NCBI GenBank assembly: GCA_039586815.1
Contig: JBDHJR010000016.1
Span: 1-64,000 of the forward strand
Source of the DNA: WVYX01 sp039586815
GTDB lineage: Bacteria; Gemmatimonadota; Gemmatimonadetes; Gemmatimonadales; GWC2-71-9
Reading direction: 5' to 3'
Length of the DNA stretch: 64,000 bases
Part shown: positions 7,704 through 15,316 of the stretch, in pieces
Layout: each line of letters opens with the position of its first letter
Position numbering within the stretch: the stretch's first letter is position 1
Notes under the pieces: generated by a model
Databases searched by the model: none
Told to the model about the DNA's origin: nothing
The model's input: only the letters and a program-made list of their open reading frames with translations
Program-made: the position numbers and the translations under genes

Positions 7704-9269
7704 ATGATCGAGTTGGCGACACCGGCGGCACGGGGGGAACAGGTCAAGTGGGCAAAGGTCATCGACCACACCCGCTGCATCGGGTGCCACGCCTGTTCCA
7801 CCGCGTGCAAGTCGGAGAACGAGGTACCGCTCTCCGTAAACCGGACGTACGTCAAGTACGTGGACGTTGGGACGTTCCCCCAGGCACGGCGGGCGTTCCA
7901 GGTCACGCGCTGCAACCAGTGTCAGGACGCGCCCTGTGCCACGGCGTGCCCCACCGCAGCGATGCACAAGCGGCCGGACGGGATCGTCGACTTCGACAAG
8001 TCCATCTGCATCGGCTGCAAGGCATGCATCGCCGCCTGCCCGTACGACGCCATCTTCATCAACCCCGAGGACCACTCAGCCGAGAAGTGCAACTTCTGCG
8101 CGCACCGGCTGGATGTAGGGCTGGAGCCGGCCTGTGCGGTCGTCTGCCCCACCGAAGCCATCATGGTGGGGGACCTGAACGACCCCACTTCCCGCGTCAC
8201 CCAGATCGTGCAGCGAGACGCCGTCACCGTGCGCCGCCCGGAGAAGGAAACGCGGCCCAAGCTGTTCTACCGCGGTGCGCACCAGGCGACGCTCGATCCC
8301 ATCGCGGCCCGGCGGCCCGAGGGCGGCCTCTTCATGTGGAGCGAGCAGCTCGAGGGCCCCCACATGGTGGTCTCCGGGCATCCCGGCAACGGCGACGGAG
8401 CGCACGGTGCCGCGGCGGGGAACAGCTCCGCGGCGGCGCTGCTGTCGTACGACGTGCCGCACCGCGCTCCCTGGGACTGGCGCGTGAGCCTCTACACCTG
8501 GACCAAGGGGATCGCGGCGGGCGCCTACCTCGTGCCACTGCTGCTGGTCTTGGCCGGCCTGCTCCCGGCCAGCAGCGCTCTGTGGCAGTGGGCGGCGCCG
8601 GTCGTGGCGGGCGTCTTCCTCGCCGCCACCGGCGCACTGCTGCTCTGGGATTTGGAGCACCCGCTGCGGTTCTATCTGATCTTCACCAGGTCGCAGTTCG
8701 ACAGTTGGCTGGTCCGCGGCGCATACGTGATCGGCGGCTACTCGGCGGTCCTCGCAGGTCACTTCGCCGGCAGCGTGCTCGGAATCCCGGAGCTTCAGAA
8801 GTGGCTGATGATTCCCGGGCTGCCGCTCGCGCTGCTGACGGCGGTCTACACCGCTTACCTGTTTGCCCAGGCCAAGGCACGCGACCTGTGGCAGAGCCCG
8901 CTGCTGCCGCCGCACCTCGCGGTGCAGGCGGTGTTGGCGGGTACGGCGGCGCTGGTCCCCGTGGCCCAGCGGCTCGAGCCCATGGCCGTGCCCTGGCTGC
9001 TCTGGGCACTTGCCGCCGCTGCCCTCGCGCACCTGGGGATGGTGCTCGGTGAGGCGACGCTCACGCATCCTACCGCGCACGCCAAGCTCGCCGCGTGGGA
9101 GATGATTCGCGGCCGCTACGCCGGGTTCTTCTGGGCGGGGATCGTGTTCCTGCTTGCCGCAGTCGCGGCGCCCTGGTTCGGTGCGATCGCCGCGCCGCTG
9201 GCACTACTGGGATTGCTGGCGCACGAGCACGCCTACGTGCAGGCCGGCCAGTCCGTGCCGCTCGCGTGA
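7704..9269 (+). CDS. Fused electron-transfer subunit: four-cluster ferredoxin plus NrfD/PsrC membrane anchor
   Basis: A 521-residue fusion. Residues 10-180 are a DMSO-reductase-type FeS subunit with four Cys groups (CIGCHACSTAC, CNQCQDAPCATAC, CIGCKACIAAC, CNFC...ACAVVC), enough for four [4Fe-4S] clusters. After a linker (about 190-265) comes an NrfD/PsrC quinone-interacting domain (about 270-521) with about eight membrane spans (for example WTKGIAAGAYLVPLLLVLAG). There is no Tat signal, so the FeS part should face the cytoplasm. It wires the downstream molybdenum subunit to the quinone pool. In most relatives (PsrB/PsrC, SoeB/SoeC) these are two proteins; here they are one. ATG at 7704 is preceded by CTGGAG. 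Confidence 0.88.
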   Translation: MIELATPAARGEQVKWAKVIDHTRCIGCHACSTACKSENEVPLSVNRTYVKYVDVGTFPQARRAFQVTRCNQCQDAPCATACPTAAMHKRPDGIVDFDKSICIGCKACIAACPYDAIFINPEDHSAEKCNFCAHRLDVGLEPACAVVCPTEAIMVGDLNDPTSRVTQIVQRDAVTVRRPEKETRPKLFYRGAHQATLDPIAARRPEGGLFMWSEQLEGPHMVVSGHPGNGDGAHGAAAGNSSAAALLSYDVPHRAPWDWRVSLYTWTKGIAAGAYLVPLLLVLAGLLPASSALWQWAAPVVAGVFLAATGALLLWDLEHPLRFYLIFTRSQFDSWLVRGAYVIGGYSAVLAGHFAGSVLGIPELQKWLMIPGLPLALLTAVYTAYLFAQAKARDLWQSPLLPPHLAVQAVLAGTAALVPVAQRLEPMAVPWLLWALAAAALAHLGMVLGEATLTHPTAHAKLAAWEMIRGRYAGFFWAGIVFLLAAVAAPWFGAIAAPLALLGLLAHEHAYVQAGQSVPLA

Positions 9270-9279
9270 GGGAGAGACG

Positions 9280-12067
9280 ATGACGCTCAAGGACCTGAAC
9301 GAACGCATTCGGGCGGCGCGCGAGGACGTCGAGGGACGCGGCGAGACGTTCTATCCCGGTCCCAGCCGCGTGCATCTCGCATCCTTCCCACCCAAGGAGC
9401 GGTGGGACGATTGGGTGGAGCTGGATTCCAAGGCGTGGCCCGAGCGGGTGGAGAAGCGCTACACGCTGGTACCCACCACATGCTTCAACTGCGAGTCGGC
9501 GTGCGGCCTGCTGGCCTACGTCGATCGAGACACGCTGCAGGTGCGCAAGTTCGAGGGGAACCCCGAGCACCCCGGCTCCCGCGGGCGCAACTGCGCCAAG
9601 GGGCCGGCCACGCTCACCCAGGTGACCGACCCGGACCGCATCCTCTACCCGCTGCGGCGAGCGGGTAAGCGTGGAGCTGGGAAGTGGGAGCAGGTGAGTT
9701 GGGATGCCGCGCTGGACGATATCGCGGGGCGGATCCGTGCGGCCCTCGTCGAGCGACGCCACAACGAGGTCATGTACCACGTGGGGCGCCCGGGCGAGGA
9801 CGGCTTCACCGAGCGGATCCTCGCGGCCTGGGGCGTGGACGGACACAACTCGCACACCAACGTCTGCTCGTCCAACGGGCGTGCCGGCTACCAGTACTGG
9901 ATGGGCTTCGACCGGCCCAGCCCCGACTTCGCCAACGCCGAGGTGATCGTGCTGGTGTCGGCGCACCTGGAGACGGGGCACTACTTCAATCCCCACGCGC
10001 AGCGCATCACCGAGGCCCGAGAGCGCGGCGCCAAGCTGATCGTGTTCGACACGCGACTGTCCAACACGGCAACGCATGCCGACCACTGGCTGCCGTCCTA
10101 TCCCGGCTCTGAGCCAGCCGTGTTCCTGGCGGTGGCCAACCATCTGATCCAGCACGACCTCTACAACCGCGACTTCGTGCGGCGCTGGTGGAACTGGCGG
10201 GAGTACCTGGCGGCGGAGCACCCGGACCTGGAGCCGACGTTCGAGAGCTTCGAGCGGGTGCTGAAGCAGGTGTACCGCGAATACACCTTCGAGTTCGCGG
10301 CGCGAGAGTCCGGTATCGCCGCGGACACGATCGCCGAGGTCGCGGAGATCGTCGCTACGGCGGGCACCGCACTGGCCACGCACAACTGGCGCAGCGCCGC
10401 GGCCGGGAACGAGGGTGGGTGGCAGGTTTCCCGCACCCTGTTCCTGCTCAACGCGCTCATGGGTGCGATCGCCACGGAGGGCAGCACCTATCCCAATGCG
10501 TGGAACAAGTTCGTGCCCAAGCCGATCCACACGCCGCCGCACCCGAAGACCTGGAACGAGCTGACGTGGCCGACGGAGTACCCGCTGGCCATGAACGAGC
10601 TGTCGTTCCTGCTGCCACACTTCCTCAAGGACGGGCGTGGCAAGGTCGACACCTACTTCACGCGGGTCTACAACCCGGTCTGGACCAATCCCGACGGCTT
10701 CTCGTGGATCGAGGTGCTGACCGACGAGGCGCTGGTCGGGCTGCACGTGGCGCTCACGCCCACGTGGAACGAGACCGCGTACTTCGCCGACTACATCCTT
10801 CCGATGGGCCACGCGTCGGAGCGCCACGACACCCACTCGTTCGAGACGCACGACGGACAGTGGGTGGGATTCCGCCAGCCGGTGCTGCGGCGGCATTCGG
10901 CAGTACGTGGAATCGAAGCAGCGCCCGGGGGAGAAGCTGAGCGTAGACGAGTACTACGCGTACTCGTTCGAGCACTCGGTGCCGGGGTTGCCCGAGAAGG
11001 CGGCTGCTGAGGGGCTCACCCCGCTCGAGTACATGCGGCGCTACGGTGCGTTTCAGGTGGCGCAGCACCTGGGGCCGCTGTACGAGCAGCAGGTACCGCG
11101 CGACGACCTGCAGGACGTCGGCGAGGACCGCTTTGGACGCGCCTACACACGGGCGCCCAAGCCGCCGTCGCCCAACGTCGTGCCGCTGCCGAGTCCGGAG
11201 CCCGATGCCGAGGGTCGCCGGCCGGTGGGCGTGAACGTGGACGGCGAGATCCTGCGCGGCTTCCCGACCCCCAGCGGACGCCTCGAGTTCTACTCATCGA
11301 CGCTCGCCGCGTGGGGCTGGAACGAGGTGGCGCTCCCGACCTACGTGAAGAGCCACGTGCACCCCGACAACCTGGGGCCGGAGCAGCAGGTGCTGATCTC
11401 CACGTTCCGCCTGCCGGTTCACATCCACACGCGCAGCGCCAACGCCAAGTGGCTCGACGAGATCGCCCACACCAACCCGGTGTGGATCCACCCCAGCCAG
11501 GCCGAGCGGATCGGCGTGCGCACCGGCGAGCTGGTGCGGGTCGAGACCGAGATCGGCCACTTCGTGGCCAAGGCGTGGGTGACAGAGGGCATCCGCCCCG
11601 GCGTGGTGGCGTGCAGCCATCACATGGGCCGCTGGCGCCTGGCCGGCAACGGCCAGCGGCAGCTCATGGCCACGGTGGGACTCGACCAGCAGGGATCGAG
11701 CTGGTCGCTGCAGCGCACGCGGGGCGTGGAGCCGTTCGCGTCGGACGATCCCGATACGCAGCGCATCTGGTGGACCGACGCCGGCGTGCACCAGAACATG
11801 ACGTTCCCGGTGCACCCCGATCCCGTCTCCGGGCAGCACTGCTGGCACCAGGCTGTGCGGGTCCGCAAGGCGGAGGCGGGAGATACCTACGGCGATGTCA
11901 CCGTCGACACGGCGAGGGCGCGCGAGGTGTACCGCCGGTGGCTCACCAAGGCCCGCTCCGCCGAGGCGCACTCTCCCGATCGGACGCGGCGGCCCTTCTG
12001 GCTGCTGCGGCCGCTCAAGCCGCCCAAAGAGCAGTTCCGGCTCCCGGCGGGGGCGGGAGCGGAGTAG
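9280..12067 (+). CDS. Cytoplasmic molybdopterin oxidoreductase (SoeA/PsrA-like), frame break near 10.9 kb
   Basis: Catalytic subunit of a DMSO-reductase-family complex. The N-terminus has no Tat signal and carries a [4Fe-4S] motif (CFNCESAC). A NVCSSNGRAGY segment has a Cys at the place of the usual Mo ligand. The C-terminal molybdopterin-dinucleotide domain is present (about 11.37-11.65 kb). Reading is open in frame 1 from ATG 9280 to about 10897 (...GFRQPVLR) and resumes in frame 2 with IRQYVESKQRPGEKLS. In relatives about 30 residues separate these, so a short out-of-frame deletion is likely. All flanking genes are intact. Absence of export signals and the sulfur-gene context favour a SoeA-like sulfite dehydrogenase over a periplasmic polysulfide reductase, but the substrate is not proven. 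Confidence 0.8.
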
Positions 12068-12069
12068 CG

Positions 12070-12951
12070 ATGGAGCTGTTTCGCGCGCTCGGCGCGCTGG
12101 CCGAGCCACCGAGTGAGCAGGCGTCGCGCATCGCCACGCTGCTGGGATTGGGTACGGCGCCGAGCGCGGCTGAGTACACGGAGCTGTTCGTGTTCCAGCT
12201 CCCGCCCTACGCGTCGGTCTATGTCGGGGCCGAGGGCATGCTGGGAGGAGAGGCGCGGGACCGCATCGCCGGGTTCTGGCGCGCGCTGGGCGAGGATCCG
12301 CCCGCCGAGCCCGACCATCTCACGGCGCTGCTCGGGTTGTACGCGCGGCTCACGGAGCTGGCACAGCAGGAAGCCGAGCAGGCGCGGTCCGCGGCTCTCG
12401 AACGCGCCCGTGCGGCGTTGTTGTGGGAGCACCTGCTGAGCTGGCTGCCGGGCTACCTGGACGCCCTTTCTGGGGTCGCGCCGCGCGCGTACTTGGTGTG
12501 GGGCGGGCTGCTGCAGCGGGCACTCGAGGAGGAGGCGAGCGCCATCGCGGCTCCGGACGCCCTCCCGCTGCATCTGCGGGAAGCGGCGCTCCTCGATTCA
12601 GCGGAACTGAATGGCGCCGACCGCTTGAGCCGGGCGCTGCTGGCTCCGGTGCGCAGCGGGATGCTGCTGACGCGCTCGGACCTGGCGCGCGCGGCGGGCG
12701 ATCTGGGATTGGGGCTGCGGGCCGGGGAACGGCGCTTCGTGCTGCGGTCGTTACTCGATCAAGACGCGGCGGGCGTGCTGCGTTGGCTGGTGGAGGAAGC
12801 TCGCGCCTGGGCCAGGCGTCACGCCGGGCGCGAGTCGGTCTACGGAGATGTCGTCCTGTCCTGGTCCGAGCGGGCCGCACGGACGGCGGAAACACTGGAG
12901 GCGCTCTCGGGCGCCGAGGAGGTCACACATGCTGGAAGCGCAGGCAACTAA
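12070..12951 (+). CDS. TorD/DmsD-like molybdoenzyme chaperone
   Basis: A 293-residue, mostly alpha-helical protein. The N-terminal half matches the TorD/NarJ chaperone fold used to insert cofactor into DMSO-reductase-family enzymes, with PPYASVYVGAEGMLGG and RIAGFWRALGEDPPAEPDHL as the recognisable stretch. The C-terminal 120 residues are less conserved. It starts two bases after the molybdoenzyme stop and overlaps the DsrE gene by 23 bases, consistent with dedicated maturation of the adjacent catalytic subunit. Confidence 0.85.
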   Translation: MELFRALGALAEPPSEQASRIATLLGLGTAPSAAEYTELFVFQLPPYASVYVGAEGMLGGEARDRIAGFWRALGEDPPAEPDHLTALLGLYARLTELAQQEAEQARSAALERARAALLWEHLLSWLPGYLDALSGVAPRAYLVWGGLLQRALEEEASAIAAPDALPLHLREAALLDSAELNGADRLSRALLAPVRSGMLLTRSDLARAAGDLGLGLRAGERRFVLRSLLDQDAAGVLRWLVEEARAWARRHAGRESVYGDVVLSWSERAARTAETLEALSGAEEVTHAGSAGN

Positions 12952-13489
12952 CATCACCGAGGAGGTGGTCCGCGAGATCGTCCGCGAGGAGGTGCAGCGG
13001 GCGTTCAAGAAGGATCCGGCGAAGAAGAAGATGGTCATCATTTCTTCGAAGGGGACGCTCGACTGGGCGTATCCCCCCCTCATTCTGGCTACGGCGGGTG
13101 CGGCGGCGGGGATGGACGTGTCGGTGTTCTTCACCTTCTACGGCCTGAACGTCATCCACAAGGACTTCGAGCGGGTGCTCAAGGTCTCGCCGGTCGGCAA
13201 CCCGGGCATGCCTATGCCCATGCCGATGCCGGACATCGTGACGGCGCTTCCGGGCATGACGTCCTTCGCCACCGGGATGATGAAGCGGAAGTTCGAGAAG
13301 AAGGGCGTGGCGGGGATTCGCGAGCTGCTCGACGTGGCCGTGGAGTCCGGCGTGCGGCTCATCGCGTGCCAGATGACGATGGACGTGTTCGAGTACGGCC
13401 AGGACGACTTCATCGACGGCGTGGAATTTGGCGGTGCCGCTGCGGCTCTCTCGGAGGCCCGCAAGGGGCACGTCACGCTGTTCGTTTAG
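12929..13489 (+). CDS. DsrE2-like sulfur carrier protein
   Basis: A 186-residue DsrE/DsrF/DrsH-superfamily protein. The N-terminal 25 residues are a charged helix; the fold begins at KKMVIISSKGTLDWAYPPL. FFTFYGL, the Met/Pro-rich MPMPMPMPD loop, and LIACQMTMDV with the single Cys (C147) are typical of the DsrE2 group. That Cys is the expected persulfide carrier. DsrE2, TusA and rhodanese genes are commonly found together and relay sulfane sulfur in sulfur oxidisers; the next gene is TusA. Confidence 0.85.
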   Translation: MLEAQATNITEEVVREIVREEVQRAFKKDPAKKKMVIISSKGTLDWAYPPLILATAGAAAGMDVSVFFTFYGLNVIHKDFERVLKVSPVGNPGMPMPMPMPDIVTALPGMTSFATGMMKRKFEKKGVAGIRELLDVAVESGVRLIACQMTMDVFEYGQDDFIDGVEFGGAAAALSEARKGHVTLFV

Positions 13490-13523
13490 ACACCCCACCA
13501 TCCATGGAGGAGCGAGGCAGTAA

Positions 13524-13775
13524 ATGACGGCGATTCAAGAGAACAAGCTGCTGGATGCGCGGGGTCTGTTGTGCCCCATGCCGATCGTGAAGGCAGGCAA
13601 GGAGATCAGGTCGTTGGAGGACGGTGAGATCATGAAGATCCTCGCCACCGACCGGGGCGCGATCGTGGACTTCCCGGCCTGGGCAGACGATACCGGCAAC
13701 GAGTTGATGGAGTGGCACGAGGAGGAGGACGGGGTGTTGGTGTTCTACGTGCGCAAGGTCGAAGAGGAGGACTGA
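13524..13775 (+). CDS. tusA: TusA-family sulfurtransferase
   Basis: An 83-residue SirA/TusA protein with the hallmark CPMP motif at residues 17-20 (C17 is the sulfur-carrying Cys) after LLDARGLL. An acidic C-terminus ends the protein. It accepts persulfide sulfur and passes it on. Gene order DsrE2-TusA-dioxygenase-rhodanese indicates a role in sulfane-sulfur oxidation rather than tRNA thiolation. GGAGGAGCGAGG lies upstream of the ATG as ribosome binding site. Confidence 0.92.
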   Translation: MTAIQENKLLDARGLLCPMPIVKAGKEIRSLEDGEIMKILATDRGAIVDFPAWADDTGNELMEWHEEEDGVLVFYVRKVEEED

Positions 13776-13778
13776 GCC

Positions 13779-14579
13779 GTGATTCTGAAGCAGTTTCGCT
13801 ACGAGCCGCTGGCGCAGGCGTCCTATCTGGTAGCCTGTCCGCGCGCCAAGGAGGCCGTCATCGTGGATCCGATCGATGACCTGGGTGCCGACTTCTACGT
13901 GCTGGAAGCGGCCGACCTGGGCCTGGCCATCGTGGGCGTGCTGGAGACGCACCTGCACGCCGACTACATCTCGTGTGCCAGGGAGCTGGCGGAGATGAAC
14001 GGCGTGCCGCACTACGTGCACGAGGCCGCCAAGGAGCTCGTGAAATACGAGTACACTCCGTTTGGCGACGGGCACACCTGGGAAGTCGGCGGCGTGCGCA
14101 TCGAGGCGATGCACACGCCGGGACACACCCCGGAGCATACCTGCTACCTGATCACCGACACGCCGCGGTCCGAGGACCCCTGGTTCGTGCTGACGGGCGA
14201 CTCTCTGTTCGTGGGTGACGTGGGCCGGCCCGATCTGCTGGTGGGGGACATGTCGCTCGACGTAATGGACGAGGGAGAGCGGGCGGCCACCCAGTATCGC
14301 AGCATCACGGAGAAGCTGTTCACCCTGCCGGATCACGTGGAGATTTTCCCCAACCACTACGGCGGCTCGACATGCGGTGGCGTGAACATGAGCGGCAAGG
14401 CGAGTTCGACGATCGGATTCGAGAAGCAGTTCAATCTCGCGCTGCGGCAGGAGAGCGCCGACGCGTTCGCCCAGTTCGTGAAGGAGACGGCAAAGCCGTT
14501 CCCGGAGAACTACGGCCGCATCAAGTCGTACAACCTCGGTCTGATCCCAAGGGAAGAGGTGAAAGGGGCCGCCGTATGA
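13779..14579 (+). CDS. Metallo-beta-lactamase-fold persulfide dioxygenase (ETHE1/CstB N-domain type)
   Basis: A 266-residue protein from a GTG start. Expected Fe ligands by analogy with ETHE1 are H58 (in THLHADY), H116 (in HTPGHTPEH) and D140 (in LTGDSLFVGD). The GRPDL and NHYGGSTCGG stretches and the GFEKQFN tail are typical of the CstB-like branch, in which the last His of HxHxDH is replaced by an aromatic residue, as here (Y63). Such enzymes oxidise glutathione, CoA or other low-molecular-weight persulfide to sulfite or thiosulfate. The following rhodanese gene overlaps by 4 bases, so the two probably function as one unit. Confidence 0.85.
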   Translation: MILKQFRYEPLAQASYLVACPRAKEAVIVDPIDDLGADFYVLEAADLGLAIVGVLETHLHADYISCARELAEMNGVPHYVHEAAKELVKYEYTPFGDGHTWEVGGVRIEAMHTPGHTPEHTCYLITDTPRSEDPWFVLTGDSLFVGDVGRPDLLVGDMSLDVMDEGERAATQYRSITEKLFTLPDHVEIFPNHYGGSTCGGVNMSGKASSTIGFEKQFNLALRQESADAFAQFVKETAKPFPENYGRIKSYNLGLIPREEVKGAAV

Positions 14580-15190
14580 CGCCGCAGGAGGTGCAGGCGG
14601 CCGCTCAGGCGGGAGCGGTAGTGCTGGACATGCGTCCGCCCAAGCCGTTCGCCAAGGAGCACGTTCCAGGCGCGGTGAACTTCCAGTTCAACCGCGCCGA
14701 CCTGGCGGACCGGGCGGAGATGGCGCTGCCCCAGGAGGGGAAGTACATCGTGCACGCCGAGCCGGTGCCGATCGCGAAGGTGGCGATCGACATCCTCACG
14801 AAGGCCGGCTTCACCGTCGAGGGCTTCCTGGACGGAGGCCTCAAGGTATGGAAGGAAGCGGGCCTGGAGACCGAAGAGCTGCCGCTCATCGACGTGGACC
14901 AGTTGAAGGCGGGGCTCGACGGCTACCGTGTCATCGACACGCGTGAGCGGTTCGAATTCAAGTACGGGCACGTGCCGGGTTCCGAGGTGATCGAGTGGAC
15001 GGAGCCCTGGTCCGTGTTCGAGGAGGTGGACGACGCGAAGCCGCTCGCCCTGGTGTGCGGCGATCAAGTGCGCTCGTGCTACGCGGCTTCCATCATGCAG
15101 CGCGCCGGCAAGAACGCCAGCCTCGTGTTCGGCGGTATGGTGGACTGGACGGAGCGGGGCTACCCGGTCGAGAAGACCCCGAAGAAGTAG
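14576..15190 (+). CDS. Tandem rhodanese: degenerate first domain, active second domain
   Basis: A 204-residue protein with two rhodanese domains. In the first (about 1-100) the catalytic Cys position is Ala (A61, in YIVHAEP), so it is a pseudo-rhodanese. In the second (about 105-204) C161 lies in LVCGDQVRS, the normal active-site loop. The ATG overlaps the dioxygenase stop (ATGA). In staphylococcal CstB the order within one polypeptide is dioxygenase, inactive rhodanese-homology domain, active rhodanese; this gene and the one before it have the same three domains in the same order as two proteins. Role: sulfur transfer to or from the dioxygenase. Confidence 0.88.
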   Translation: MTPQEVQAAAQAGAVVLDMRPPKPFAKEHVPGAVNFQFNRADLADRAEMALPQEGKYIVHAEPVPIAKVAIDILTKAGFTVEGFLDGGLKVWKEAGLETEELPLIDVDQLKAGLDGYRVIDTRERFEFKYGHVPGSEVIEWTEPWSVFEEVDDAKPLALVCGDQVRSCYAASIMQRAGKNASLVFGGMVDWTERGYPVEKTPKK

Positions 15191-15220
15191 CGGTTGGCTC
15201 GTGCGGCAACCGCCGTACAC

Positions 15221-15255
15221 GAGGGGCGCGGTTCCCGCCGGGAATCGCGCCCCTC
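15221..15255 (+). terminator. Terminator hairpin ending the sulfur operon
   Basis: A 16-bp stem with a single G-T wobble (arms 15221-15236 and 15240-15255) and a 3-nt loop, 30 bases after the rhodanese stop. No clear T-tract follows. The position at the end of the operon supports a terminator. Confidence 0.7.
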
Positions 15256-15316
15256 GCGCGTTCGGGTGACCGGCGGGTATTCTTGCTGCGCCACCTTCGA
15301 ACGAGGAATCGGGCTC

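Noticed and set aside
9070..10896. 608-codon minus-strand open frame opposite the molybdoenzyme gene
   Set aside because: Composition is rich in Arg, His and Val with no recognisable domain, while the plus strand encodes conserved Fe-S and Mo motifs.
10890..11010. Sec or programmed frameshift as explanation for the break in the molybdoenzyme gene
   Set aside because: There is no in-frame UGA at the break, no slippery heptamer, and a conserved segment appears to be missing, so a deletion explains it better.
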